From Lentzea xinjiangensis (GTDB lineage Bacteria; Actinomycetota; Actinomycetes; Mycobacteriales; Pseudonocardiaceae): 64,000 nt of DNA. Shown piece after piece: positions 37,807 through 46,906 of the stretch; within the stretch, counting starts at the first letter, position 1, and every line of letters starts with the position of its first letter. Where the stretch lies: positions 186,001 to 250,000 of the forward strand of contig NZ_FOFR01000001.1 of NCBI RefSeq assembly GCF_900110955.1, given 5' to 3'. The position numbers and the translations under genes were made by a program. A model generated the notes under the pieces. It did no database searches. It had not been told where the DNA came from and was given only the letters and a program-made list of their open reading frames with translations.

Positions 37807-39258
37807 TCAGGACTTTCTGAAGTTCTTGTGCAGCTCAGCTTCATTGACGATGTTGCGCACCATGCCGCCGAACACCACGCCGTGGAAAGGCCAGACCACC
37901 GCCCAGTAGAGGTGGCCGACGAGCCCCTTGGGCACGAACACCGCGCGTTGGCGGTAAGTGGACCCGCCGCGCTCACCGTCCGCCACTCGAAGCTCCAGCC
38001 AGGCCTTCCCCGGCACCTTCATCTCCGCGCGCAACCGCAGCAGCCTGCCGCGTTCGACCTCCTCCACCCGCCAGAAGTCGAGCGCCTCGCCCACGTGCAA
38101 CCGCGCGGGGTCGCGCCTGCCGCGACGCAGGCCCACCCCGCCCACGAGCCGGTCGAGCCACCCGCGGATCGCCCAGGCCAGCGGGAACGAGTACCAGCCG
38201 CGCTCGCCGCCGATGCCCTCGATGACCTCCCACAGCCGTTCGGGCGTCGCCTGCGCGTGGCGTTCGCGTTCGTCGGTGTACACCGAACCGCCGGACCAGC
38301 CGGGGTCGGTCGGCAGCGGCTCGCTCGGCGCGCCCGGCACGGAGGCGCCCGACCACCGGGTCTCCACGTCGGCGTCCCGGATCTTGTCCAGCGCGAGCTC
38401 GACCGCCCGGTCGTAGCCGACGTTCTCGCCGGGCAGCAGGTCGCGGATGTCGTTCTCGCGGCACACCACCTCGTGCACCAGCGACTCGATCAACGGCTTC
38501 GCGATCGACCCCGGCACGGGCGTGACCAGGTTGACCCAGTGCGAGGACAGGCCGGGCGTGAGCAGCGGCACGGGCAGCACGCGGCGCCTGGGCAGCCCGG
38601 CCACCCGCGCGTACCGGAGCATCATCTCCAGGTAGGTGAGCACGTCCGGCCCGCCGATGTCGAACGTCCGGTTCGCGTCGAGCGTCGTCGCGCCGACGAG
38701 GTAGCGCAGGACGTCCCGCACGGCGATCGGCTGGATCCGGTTGTGCACCCAGCGCGGCGTGACCATGACCGGCAGCCGTTCGGTCAGGTACCGCAGCATC
38801 TCGAACGACGCCGAGCCGGACCCGATGATCACCGCGGCCTGCAGCACCACGGCGGGCACCGGCGAGGCCAGGAAGACCTCGCCGACCTCCTTGCGGGAGG
38901 CGAGGTGCGGCGACAGCGGCACGTTCTCCGGGTGCAGCCCGCCCAGGTACACGATCCGGTGCACGCCGACGCGTTCCGCGGCCCTCGCCACGTTCACGGC
39001 GGCCTCGCGGTCGGCGTCCGCGAAGTCCTTCGAGTGCAACGAGTGCACGAGGTAGTGCACGACCTCGACGTCCCGCATGGCCTCGTCGAGGTCGCCGAGC
39101 ACGTCACCGCGGACGATCTCGACCCGGTCCGCCCACGGCACGTCGCGCAGCTTCTCCGGCGACCGCACCAGGCAGCGCACCCGGTGCCCCTCGGCGAGCA
39201 GCCTGGGCACGAGCCGTCCGCCGAGGTACCCGGTCGCACCGGTCACGAGGCATCGCAT
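37807..39258 (-). CDS. SDR-type NAD(P)-binding protein fused to DUF2867
   Basis: A 483-residue protein. The N-terminal Rossmann domain (MRCLVTGATGYLGGRLVPRL) belongs to the atypical SDR group (SDR_a5-like). The C-terminal portion from about residue 330 (TPERLWEVIEGIGGERGWYS onward) matches DUF2867. The fusion is common in actinobacteria; the substrate is unknown. Confidence 0.85.
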   Translation of the reverse strand: MRCLVTGATGYLGGRLVPRLLAEGHRVRCLVRSPEKLRDVPWADRVEIVRGDVLGDLDEAMRDVEVVHYLVHSLHSKDFADADREAAVNVARAAERVGVHRIVYLGGLHPENVPLSPHLASRKEVGEVFLASPVPAVVLQAAVIIGSGSASFEMLRYLTERLPVMVTPRWVHNRIQPIAVRDVLRYLVGATTLDANRTFDIGGPDVLTYLEMMLRYARVAGLPRRRVLPVPLLTPGLSSHWVNLVTPVPGSIAKPLIESLVHEVVCRENDIRDLLPGENVGYDRAVELALDKIRDADVETRWSGASVPGAPSEPLPTDPGWSGGSVYTDERERHAQATPERLWEVIEGIGGERGWYSFPLAWAIRGWLDRLVGGVGLRRGRRDPARLHVGEALDFWRVEEVERGRLLRLRAEMKVPGKAWLELRVADGERGGSTYRQRAVFVPKGLVGHLYWAVVWPFHGVVFGGMVRNIVNEAELHKNFRKS

Positions 39259-39294
39259 GCCTCGATCCTGCGGGCTCGGCGGGGAGGTCGCAGA

Positions 39295-39828
39295 TCAGCG
39301 CTTCCGCTTGATCACCACGGTGCCGCCGCGCACCGCGCCCCTGAGCTGGAAGTGCGGGTTGCCGACGGCGTTGTGGACCTTGTCCTTCAGCTCGCCCGCG
39401 GTGATCTCCACGGCGTTGACGTCGACCGACGACCCGGCGGGCAGCAGCAGCTTCACCGAGCCCAGCGACACGTCGAGGTCGACGGTGACGACCGGCGGCA
39501 CGTCGGCCGCGGTGAAGTCGAGGTTCGTGCTGCCGAGGGTGTTGCGGATGACGAGCTCGCTCGGCACGATCCAATGTCCTTTGCGGACCGTGGTGCCCAT
39601 CGTGTTCTTCAGCTCGGTGCGCGCGTGCGCGAGCTCGTTGTTGACCATGCCGGGCAGGTCGAGCAGCACGGCGTTGAGGTCGGCCCTGGTCACGGCGCCC
39701 AGCGCGGTGTCGGTGCGGGTGGTGAACTCGTCGAGCGTGAGCATGCCCCTGCCGACCGCCTTGTTCAGCAGGCTGACGACGTGCTCACGTTCCGCGTCGG
39801 ACACGCGTAAGTCCCTGGGATCGGTCAT
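39295..39828 (-). CDS. DUF1707 protein with LiaF-like C-terminal domain
   Basis: A 177-residue protein. DUF1707 occupies residues about 6-58 (LRVSDAEREHVVSLLNKAVG, RLTLDEF-like GMLTLDEFTTRT). The remainder is a beta-rich domain resembling the cell-wall-active antibiotics response (LiaF) domain, rich in Val/Asp repeats. No membrane helix. ATG 39828 overlaps the response-regulator stop, so it belongs to the two-component operon. Confidence 0.85.
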   Translation of the reverse strand: MTDPRDLRVSDAEREHVVSLLNKAVGRGMLTLDEFTTRTDTALGAVTRADLNAVLLDLPGMVNNELAHARTELKNTMGTTVRKGHWIVPSELVIRNTLGSTNLDFTAADVPPVVTVDLDVSLGSVKLLLPAGSSVDVNAVEITAGELKDKVHNAVGNPHFQLRGAVRGGTVVIKRKR

Positions 39829-40490
39829 CTCTGTGCCTCCGGTTCGCTGTCGAGACCGTGCTCAATGGCATAACGCGCCAGCTCCACCCGGTTGTGCAGC
39901 TGGAGTTTGCGCAAAGTCGACTGCACGTGGTTCTCGACCGTGCGGTGGGAGATCACCAGGCGGTTCGCGATCTGCCGGGCGGTCAGGCCCTTGGCCACGA
40001 GCCGCAGCACCTCGGTCTCCCGTTCGGTGAGCTGGGGCTTCTCCTCCGCGGAGTCGCCGGGCGCGGCGGCCATGCGGCGGTACTCGCCCAGCACCAGTCC
40101 GGCGAGACCGGCGGTGAACACGGCGTCTCCGGCGGCGGTGCGGGACACGGCGTCGACCAGTTCCTCCGCGGACGCGGACTTCACCAGGTAGCCGGACGCG
40201 CCCGCCTTCACGGCCTGGAGCACGTCGTCGTGCTCACCGGACGCGGACAGCACCAGCACCCGCGTGCCGGGCAGCTCGCCGGTGATCAGCAGGGTGGCGT
40301 CCACCCCGGACAGCTCGCCGAGGTTGAGGTCCATCAGCACCACGTCCGGCCGCACGGCCTTCGCGATGCGCACGGCCGAGGCGGCGTCACCGGCGGTCGC
40401 CACGACCTCGAAGCCCCGCTCCGCCAGGTCGCGCGCGACGCCTTCGCGCCACATCGGGTGGTCGTCCACGACCATCACCGAGACCGTCAT
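39825..40490 (-). CDS. LuxR-type response regulator
   Basis: A 221-residue NarL/FixJ-class regulator. The receiver domain has VVDDHPMWREGV, phospho-acceptor Asp in DVVLMDLNLG and Lys in YLVKSAS. The C-terminal HTH has LTERETEVLRLVAKGLTARQ and NRLVISHRTVENHVQSTLRK. It is translated with the kinase upstream (four-base overlap at 40487-40490) and the DUF1707 gene downstream. Confidence 0.95.
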   Translation of the reverse strand: MTVSVMVVDDHPMWREGVARDLAERGFEVVATAGDAASAVRIAKAVRPDVVLMDLNLGELSGVDATLLITGELPGTRVLVLSASGEHDDVLQAVKAGASGYLVKSASAEELVDAVSRTAAGDAVFTAGLAGLVLGEYRRMAAAPGDSAEEKPQLTERETEVLRLVAKGLTARQIANRLVISHRTVENHVQSTLRKLQLHNRVELARYAIEHGLDSEPEAQR

Positions 40491-41656
40491 CTTGCCGCCC
40501 CCTCCCTGAACACCCGGACCTCCCACTCCGTGCCCTCCCCCGGCCCGGTCTGGAGCTCGAGCGCACCCCCCAGCGCCTCCACCCGACCTTTGATCGACTT
40601 CTCGATCCCCATCCTGCCCTCCGCCGCGGCGGAGGCGATGCGACCGTCCGGGATGCCGGGACCATCGTCCCGGACGCTCAGCACGACCTCGTCGCCGAGG
40701 TCTTCCAGCAGCACCCACGCCCGCGCGCCCGGACCGGCGTGCTTGTCCACGTTGGACAGCGCCTCGCGGACGAGCGAGGTCAGCTCGCCCGCCGTCGCGG
40801 CGGCGAGCATGACCTGCGTGGCGGGGGTGGACACCTGGACCCTGGGCGTGGCGAGGAGCTGCAGGCCCGGCCGCAGGTCGACCTCGCCGTCCACAGTGGA
40901 GTCGGCGGGCGCGGCGGCCACCAGGTTGCGCAGGGCCACCTCCTGCTCGCCGGCGAGCTGGGCCAGTTCCGCCGCCTCGCCACCGACCTCCAGGCCGCGC
41001 TTGCGCACGCGGGCGAGCACTTGGAGCACGCTGTCGTGGATCGAACGGGCGAGCCGTTCCCGTTCCGCCGTCGCCGCTTCCGCGCGCAACGCCTGGGCGA
41101 GCCGCACCGCCGAGCGCCGCGCGGTGGCCGAGGCCATGCCGACGATCATGCCGGCGCCCGCCAGCAGCACGACGTCGCGCAGCAGGTCGAGACTCGGCAC
41201 GCCCTTCGACAGGTAGGTGAAGAGGCCGACGGTCAGCCCGCCGACGAAACCCGCGGCCGCCCCGCCGAGCGCGCCGAGCGCCACCGCGGGCACGGACGCC
41301 CAGATCGTGGTGATCAGCGGGACGTTGAGGGTCAGGAGCTGGTGGTCGGACATGATCAGCGGTGACAGCGACATGAGACCGCAGGTCAGCGCCAAGTCGG
41401 CCAGCACGACCGGCCACCGCCTGCCCCACGTCGTGCTGTAGGCGCGGCTGGTGAAGACCGACCACAGCGCCATCACCCCGAGCGTGGTCCACGCGAGCCA
41501 CGGCCGCTCGTAACCGGGTTGGCCGGACTGGTTCGCGATCACGTTCGCCGCCGCGAACAGGAATGTGACTATGCGTAGCGCGATCGCCCCGCGCCACAGG
41601 GGTGTGGCCGGGTCGTCGATCATCTTCGTCACACGTTCGGCAGGCTCGTCGGGCAC
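40487..41656 (-). CDS. Membrane sensor histidine kinase (MacS-like, DUF5931)
   Basis: A 389-residue kinase with about five N-terminal membrane helices (DUF5931-like sensor), a HisKA_3-type phospho-acceptor ERLARSIHDSVLQVLARVRK and an ATPase domain ending DDGPGIPDGR and GRMGIEKS. Its partner is the next gene. The start is GTG 41656 with AGGAG upstream. The signal is probably at the membrane; not known. Confidence 0.92.
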   Translation of the reverse strand: MPDEPAERVTKMIDDPATPLWRGAIALRIVTFLFAAANVIANQSGQPGYERPWLAWTTLGVMALWSVFTSRAYSTTWGRRWPVVLADLALTCGLMSLSPLIMSDHQLLTLNVPLITTIWASVPAVALGALGGAAAGFVGGLTVGLFTYLSKGVPSLDLLRDVVLLAGAGMIVGMASATARRSAVRLAQALRAEAATAERERLARSIHDSVLQVLARVRKRGLEVGGEAAELAQLAGEQEVALRNLVAAAPADSTVDGEVDLRPGLQLLATPRVQVSTPATQVMLAAATAGELTSLVREALSNVDKHAGPGARAWVLLEDLGDEVVLSVRDDGPGIPDGRIASAAAEGRMGIEKSIKGRVEALGGALELQTGPGEGTEWEVRVFREGAAR

Positions 41657-41781
41657 GCTGTGCTCCTTTCAGGCACCATCCTGCCGCGAGAACGTGTGCT
41701 GGCTAACCCCCAGGTGGCCGTCTTCTGCCAAACGGAGGAATGTGCGACGCTCTCCGGGGTCAGGGTGGGGAGGGCGTACAG

Positions 41782-42978
41782 GTGCGCGACTGGCCGTTGT
41801 GGACGTTGCGGCGGCCCGCGCTCTGCTACTGGTTGCTCGTCGACGCCGCCGCGCTGGCCACCGTCGTGTACGCGATCGTCTCCTCGGCGACGCCGTCACC
41901 GTCCGAGATCGCCAGGTTCGCCGCCATCGCCGGCACCGCGGGCGCGGTGATCATCGGCAGTTCCATCTACAGCCACCGCATCGGCGAGACCGAGCGCAAC
42001 CCGTGGGCGGCCCACCTGTCCTACCTGACGGCGGGCATCCTCGCCCTGCCGCCGAACCTGCTGGTGCTGCTGCTGTTCGGACCGGCCCTGCACTGCCTGC
42101 TGGAGCAACGCCCGGAGACCTACCGCTGGGTCTACACCCTGAGCGCGACGGCGCTCGCGGTCTTCGTGACCCGCTCCCTGCTCGGCTGGACCGACCCCCG
42201 GGCGAACCTGCTGCTCATGGTGATCGGCGCGACCGTCCTGCTGGCCCTGCGCGCGGCCCTGATCTCGTTCGGCATGAAGCTGCGCAGGCCGTCCTCCACC
42301 TTCGAGGAGAACGTCGGCGAGCCCATCGACGTCGTGCTCGGCATCGTCGCGGTGTCGATCGGCGGGCTGATGGGCTGCGTGACGGAGACCAACGCCGTGC
42401 ACGCCCTGATCGCCGGCCCGTCGCTGGCCCTGCTGGAACGGGCGGCCCAGCTCCCGCAGTGGCGCCGCTCGGCCCAGCACGACGCCAAGACCGGCCTCGC
42501 CAACGCCGTGCACTGGGACAGCCGGGCCCGCTACGAGCTGGCCAAGGGCGCCGAGCGCACCCGGCCGATGGCCGTGATGCTGCTCGACCTCGACCACTTC
42601 AAGAGGGTCAACGACGAGGTGGGCCACCTGGCGGGCGACGCCGCCCTGGCCGCGATCTCCTTGCTGCTGCGCGGCACCGTCCGGCGCGGTGACCTGGTCG
42701 GGCGCTTCGGCGGCGAGGAGTTCGTCGTGCTGCTGCCCGACGCCACCCCCGACGAGGCGGAGTCGGTGGCCGAACGGGTGCGCAAGGCCGTGGCCGCGCT
42801 CCGGGTGCCCACGATGGCGACCGACGGCAAGCCGCACGAGCTGCACGGCCTCACGGTGTCGATCGGCGTGTCCTGCACGACCCGGTTCGGCTACCAGCTC
42901 CCGGACCTGCTCGTCGCGGCCGACGCGGCGTTGCTGGCGGCCAAGGCCTACGGCCGCAACCTCGTCTCGATGGCCTAG
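41782..42978 (+). CDS. Membrane diguanylate cyclase (GGDEF)
   Basis: A 398-residue protein with about six membrane helices (residues 10-215), then a GGDEF domain: HDAKTGLANAVHW, DLDHFKRVNDEVGH, active site GRFGGEEFVVLLP. The GGEEF site is catalytically competent, so c-di-GMP synthesis is expected. No RxxD inhibitory site is evident at the usual place (GDLVGRFGGEE). The start is GTG 41782, with GGGAGGG seven bases upstream. Confidence 0.9.
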   Translation: MRDWPLWTLRRPALCYWLLVDAAALATVVYAIVSSATPSPSEIARFAAIAGTAGAVIIGSSIYSHRIGETERNPWAAHLSYLTAGILALPPNLLVLLLFGPALHCLLEQRPETYRWVYTLSATALAVFVTRSLLGWTDPRANLLLMVIGATVLLALRAALISFGMKLRRPSSTFEENVGEPIDVVLGIVAVSIGGLMGCVTETNAVHALIAGPSLALLERAAQLPQWRRSAQHDAKTGLANAVHWDSRARYELAKGAERTRPMAVMLLDLDHFKRVNDEVGHLAGDAALAAISLLLRGTVRRGDLVGRFGGEEFVVLLPDATPDEAESVAERVRKAVAALRVPTMATDGKPHELHGLTVSIGVSCTTRFGYQLPDLLVAADAALLAAKAYGRNLVSMA

Positions 42979-43038
42979 CACCGCGGTTTCGCGATCGATT
43001 CGGCCTCATCGGCCGGGGTCACGTGTCACGATCACCGC

Positions 43039-43356
43039 ATGGGGGAGACCACCGCGCAGGCGCTCATCACCGTCCACCGCCCCGCCGCCGTGTGGCGCGA
43101 CCGGGCCCGCGCGTACTGGATCGAGGTCGACGGTGTGCGCGTGGTCCGGATCGGCGCCGACGAGCAGCTCGACCTCCCGGTCCCGCCGGGCGTGCACGAC
43201 GTCCGTGCCGCGATCGACTGGACCGGCAGCCCGGTCGTGCGCGTCGAGGTGGCTCCCGGCGGCAGGGCGCGGCTGACCGTCCGGCCCGCCGGCAGCTCGC
43301 TCCAGTTCTGGCAGGCGTTCACCAGGCGGGGCTACCTGGAGCGCACCGCGGACTAG
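43039..43356 (+). CDS. Small predicted beta-sandwich protein, unknown
   Basis: A 105-residue protein with no signal peptide or membrane helix. The alternating pattern (YWIEVDGVRVVRIGADEQLD, VPPGVHDVRAAIDWTGSPVV) resembles small carboxypeptidase-regulatory-like or PEGA-type beta folds. Its TAG shares CTAG with the convergent AI-2E permease stop. Not assigned to a family. Confidence 0.65.
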   Translation: MGETTAQALITVHRPAAVWRDRARAYWIEVDGVRVVRIGADEQLDLPVPPGVHDVRAAIDWTGSPVVRVEVAPGGRARLTVRPAGSSLQFWQAFTRRGYLERTAD

Positions 43357-44513
43357 AGCTCCTGGACCCGGTCGCTCCTGTCGTCCTTCGGGGCCGTGTC
43401 CTGCGGGTCGAGCACGTCCACCTTCTCCGGCTCCTGCACGGCGTCCGCCTCCGACACCAGTGACCGGATCCCGGAGTTCAGCACCGCCAGCAACGGCACG
43501 GCGAGCAACGCGCCGGCGATGCCGCCCACGACCAAGCCGCCCGCGATCGCGAGCACGACCGCCAGCGGGTGCAGCTTGACCGCCCGGCCCAACAGGATCG
43601 GTTGCAACACGTGCGACTCAAGCTGCATCACGCCGATGAGCACGGCCAGCACCACCAGTGCCGCGATCGGGCCGTTGGTCACCAACGCGATCAAGACCGC
43701 CACGGCGCCGGTGAACACCGCGCCAATGATCGGGATGAACGCGCCGAGGAACACCAACGCCGACAGCGGCACCACGAGCGGAACACCGATGATCGCCAGT
43801 CCGATGCCGACACCGACGGCGTCGACGACCGCGACCGCGGCCGTTGCGCGCACATAGGAAACGAGAGAGCTGAACCCGCGACGACCGGCGACGTCGACGC
43901 GCTGACGCACATCGCGGGGCACCGCGCGGGTCACGAAACGCCAGATGCCGTCACCGTCGTGCAAGAAGAAGATGAGGGTGAACAGCGCGAGCAGCAGGCC
44001 CGTCAACGCCTCGCCGACCGTCGCGGCCGTGGTGAGCGCGCCGGAGGTGATCTCGGCCTGGTTCTCCTTGATCGTGTTGACGATGTCGTTGAGGTAGTTC
44101 TGCAACTGCTGGTCGGACAGGTGCGCGGGCCCGTCCTTGAGCCACTGCTGGATCGTGTCGAGCGACGCCCCGACCTGGGTCTGCAGCTCGGGAAGGCCGC
44201 GGGAGAACTCGCTGATCACGAACGTCAGCACGCCGCCGAGCACGCCGATGCCGATGATCATCATCACGGTCACCGCCACACCGCGCGGGACGCGCCACTC
44301 CACGAGCTTCGAGACGCCCGGCGACAGCAGGGCGGCGAGCAGCAGGGCGATTGCGACCGGGATCACTATCGACGCGAGGAAGCCCAGCACGTAGGCGACC
44401 ACGTACAGCGCGGCCACCACGACGACGAACCGCCAGCTCAGCGCGGCACTCACCCGCAGCAGCGAAGGGACGCGGCTGCTGATCTGCGACTCCGGTGTGC
44501 TCACAGGACTCAC
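43353..44513 (-). CDS. AI-2E transporter family (YdiK/TqsA-like) membrane protein
   Basis: A 386-residue polytopic protein with an early pair of helices (VALYVVAYVLGFLASIVIPV), a soluble middle and five or so later helices, including the family hallmark LVFLGAFIPIIGAVFTGAVA and PILLGRAVKLHPLAVVLAI. Family members include TqsA and sodium/proton or auxin-like exporters; the substrate is unclear. The C-terminal tail is acidic and hydrophilic. GTG start at 44513. Confidence 0.88.
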   Translation of the reverse strand: MSPVSTPESQISSRVPSLLRVSAALSWRFVVVVAALYVVAYVLGFLASIVIPVAIALLLAALLSPGVSKLVEWRVPRGVAVTVMMIIGIGVLGGVLTFVISEFSRGLPELQTQVGASLDTIQQWLKDGPAHLSDQQLQNYLNDIVNTIKENQAEITSGALTTAATVGEALTGLLLALFTLIFFLHDGDGIWRFVTRAVPRDVRQRVDVAGRRGFSSLVSYVRATAAVAVVDAVGVGIGLAIIGVPLVVPLSALVFLGAFIPIIGAVFTGAVAVLIALVTNGPIAALVVLAVLIGVMQLESHVLQPILLGRAVKLHPLAVVLAIAGGLVVGGIAGALLAVPLLAVLNSGIRSLVSEADAVQEPEKVDVLDPQDTAPKDDRSDRVQEL

Positions 44514-44584
44514 GTTAACTGTTCAGCCCCTCGCCAAGGTGGAAGCTCATTGGGGATGATCCGATTCGTCAGGGGAGGACGAGA

Positions 44585-46762
44585 GTGATCAAGCCGGAAG
44601 ACTTGACCGAGGTCGAGCGCCAGGTCGCCGGGGCCTACGCGGGTGGCACCGAGATCGACCTGACCGGGCAGAGCGTGCGCGGCGAGGTCCTCACCGGGTT
44701 GCTGACCGGCATGTACCGGGTGCCGCGCAAGGGATTACCCGCCCTGCGCATGCGAAACGCGCGGATCACCGGCAGGTTCGAGCTGGAGGGCACCCGCGTC
44801 ACGCGGGTCATCGACCTCACCCACTGCGCGTTCGAGGAGTCGCTCGACCTGCGCATGGCGCGGCTGATCGGGCTGCGCCTGCGCGGCACCCGCGTCCCGG
44901 GGATCCAGGGCCGCAACCTCCGCGTGTTCAGCGACCTCGTGCTGGAGGCCGGATTCACCTGCACCGGCACCGTCGACCTCACCGACGCCGCCGTCGACGG
45001 CACGCTGCGGCTCGCCGGCTCGGTGCTGCGCTCCGGCACCGAGCACGCGCTCCTCGGCGCGCGGCTGCGGGTGAGCGGATCCGTCCAGGCCATCGCGATG
45101 CGGGCCAACGGCGAGGTGCGGCTGCGCGGCGCGATGATCGGCGGCAGCGTCCACCTCGGCGGGGCCCGGCTGATCAACACCGGCCGGGACGCGCTGGAGG
45201 CGTCCGGGATCGTGGTGTCGGGCAACGTCTTCTGCAACGCCGAGGGCGGCCGGTTCACCGCCGACGGGCGGGTGCTGTTCGACGGCGCGCGCGTCGGCGG
45301 GAACCTCGAGTTCACCGGCGCCCGCCTGCACTCCGCGCACCGCGTCGACAACCAGGTCCTGGTCCTGCCGCACGGACTGGCCGACGAGGCGGCGACGCTC
45401 GTGGCCGACCGCATCCGGGTCGAGGGCAACGTCGAGCTCGACGACGGCTTCACCAGCACCGGCACGGTCCGGCTGCCGAACGCGAGCATCGGCGGGTACC
45501 TGCGCCTGTCCGGTGCGGTGATCGGGCCGCGCGACATCGCCGAGGAGCTCGCGGGCGACGTCACGAACCGCATCCCGGTCGCCATCCACGCGGACGGCAT
45601 GCAGGTCCGCGGCGACGTCGAGGCGCGCAGCGCGCTCAACGGCGCGGGCGCCCGCTCGTCGCCGTTGCAGACCTACGGCCAGGTCCGGCTGTCGAACGCG
45701 ACGATCATGGGCAGCGCCAGCATGTCCGGGGTGTCGCTGCACGGGCCCGGCATCGACGTCCTGTTCGCCGACCGCCTCCAGGTCGGCGGCACGCTGTTCC
45801 TGCGCGAGCTCAGGGCCAAGGGCTCGGTCCGCCTGCAGAACGCGAACATCGGCTCCACCCTCGACCTGTCCGGGGCCGAGCTGACGCTGCCGCGGCTGCG
45901 CGCGAACGGCACGCAGAAGCCGTCGCTCGACGCCCGCGCCATCACGATCGGCAAGGACCTGTTGTGCAGCCGCGGGTTCACCGCGGTCGGCGGCGTGCGG
46001 ATCAGGCTGGGCGAGGTCGGCAAGATGGCGACGTTCAGCGACTCGCACCTCGGCTCGACCGCCGCGGACATCGCGCTCAACGCGTACGGGCTCACCGTGC
46101 ACCAGTTCCGCCTGCACATCCCGCAGGGCCAGCAGCCCAAGGGGAAGGTCGTGCTGAGCAGGCTCAAGGCGGTCTCGGTGACCGACGGGCCGGGCCTGTG
46201 GGACGCCGAGGGCGGCGTCGCCGTCGACGACTTCACCTTCGAGGGCATCACCGCCGATCCCGACGTGCCGGTGCAGACGCGGCTGAAGTGGCTGCTCAAG
46301 GTGCAGCCGGACTTCGCGCCGGGACCGTACGAGCAGCTCGCCGCCGTCTACCAGCAGGGCGGCGAGGAGGAGCTCGCGCAGAAGGTCCAGCTCGAGAAGC
46401 AGCGCCGGCGCTACGCCGAGCTCGGCAAGGCCGGCCGGGTCTGGGGCGCGGTGCAGCGGTGGACCGTCGGCTACGGCTACCGGCCGTGGCTCGCGATCTG
46501 CTGGCTCGGCGTGTTCTGGCTGGGCGGTGCGCTCTGGTTCAACTGGCACCCGATGGTCAAGCTCAACGCCGACGAGGACCCGGTGTGGAACGCCTGGCTC
46601 CTCGCGCTCGACCTGCTGATCCCGATCATCGACTTCGGCCACGACGGGAAGTGGCAGTTCACCGGTGCGTCGCAATGGATCTCGGCGACGCTCGTCGCCG
46701 TGGGCTGGGTGCTCGCGTCGACCGCCGCGGCGGGAGCGGCACGGGTGCTCAAGCGGCTGTGA
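44585..46762 (+). CDS. Membrane-anchored beta-solenoid repeat protein
   Basis: A 725-residue protein. Residues about 20-570 are built of short units such as GEVRLRGAMIGGSVHLGGAR and GTVRLPNASIGGYLRLSGA, in the manner of bactofilin or pentapeptide-like right-handed solenoids. A helical linker (QKVQLEKQRRRYAELGK) follows, then two membrane helices near the C-terminus (PWLAICWLGVFWLGGALWF and WISATLVAVGWVLASTAAAG). No signal peptide, so the solenoid is probably cytoplasmic. Relatives are sometimes labelled oxidoreductase without visible basis. GTG start with GGGGAGGA upstream. Confidence 0.8.
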   Translation: MIKPEDLTEVERQVAGAYAGGTEIDLTGQSVRGEVLTGLLTGMYRVPRKGLPALRMRNARITGRFELEGTRVTRVIDLTHCAFEESLDLRMARLIGLRLRGTRVPGIQGRNLRVFSDLVLEAGFTCTGTVDLTDAAVDGTLRLAGSVLRSGTEHALLGARLRVSGSVQAIAMRANGEVRLRGAMIGGSVHLGGARLINTGRDALEASGIVVSGNVFCNAEGGRFTADGRVLFDGARVGGNLEFTGARLHSAHRVDNQVLVLPHGLADEAATLVADRIRVEGNVELDDGFTSTGTVRLPNASIGGYLRLSGAVIGPRDIAEELAGDVTNRIPVAIHADGMQVRGDVEARSALNGAGARSSPLQTYGQVRLSNATIMGSASMSGVSLHGPGIDVLFADRLQVGGTLFLRELRAKGSVRLQNANIGSTLDLSGAELTLPRLRANGTQKPSLDARAITIGKDLLCSRGFTAVGGVRIRLGEVGKMATFSDSHLGSTAADIALNAYGLTVHQFRLHIPQGQQPKGKVVLSRLKAVSVTDGPGLWDAEGGVAVDDFTFEGITADPDVPVQTRLKWLLKVQPDFAPGPYEQLAAVYQQGGEEELAQKVQLEKQRRRYAELGKAGRVWGAVQRWTVGYGYRPWLAICWLGVFWLGGALWFNWHPMVKLNADEDPVWNAWLLALDLLIPIIDFGHDGKWQFTGASQWISATLVAVGWVLASTAAAGAARVLKRL

Positions 46763-46834
46763 CGGCGCCGGTGTTCACACGATGTAGTTAACCGAGCGCT
46801 CAGAGCGTGCGTTCGGGGTGGCCGGATGGCAGAG

Positions 46835-46870
46835 TCGCCGACGTCGACTTGATCAGACGATCGTCGGCGA
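46835..46870 (+). promoter_or_regulatory. Leader hairpin before the secreted Pro-rich protein gene
   Basis: TCGCCGACG (46835-46843) pairs with CGTCGGCGA (46862-46870) around an 18-base loop. Flanking GGAT and ATCC extend a possible outer stem. It lies 36 bases before the TTG start and 73 bases after the previous gene. A structured leader or terminator; no known riboswitch recognised. Confidence 0.45.
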
Positions 46871-46906
46871 ATCCCTTGAGCGCCACCGAGTAGCGAGGTT
46901 CCCGCG

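Noticed and set aside
36808..39810. A 1000-codon plus-strand ORF across tdh and the SDR-DUF2867 gene
   Set aside because: His/Arg/Asp-rich shadow of several real minus-strand genes.
46815..46895. tRNA-like stretch (GGATGGCAGAG followed by a long stem)
   Set aside because: It does not fold into a cloverleaf with a T-loop or acceptor stem; kept only as a leader hairpin.
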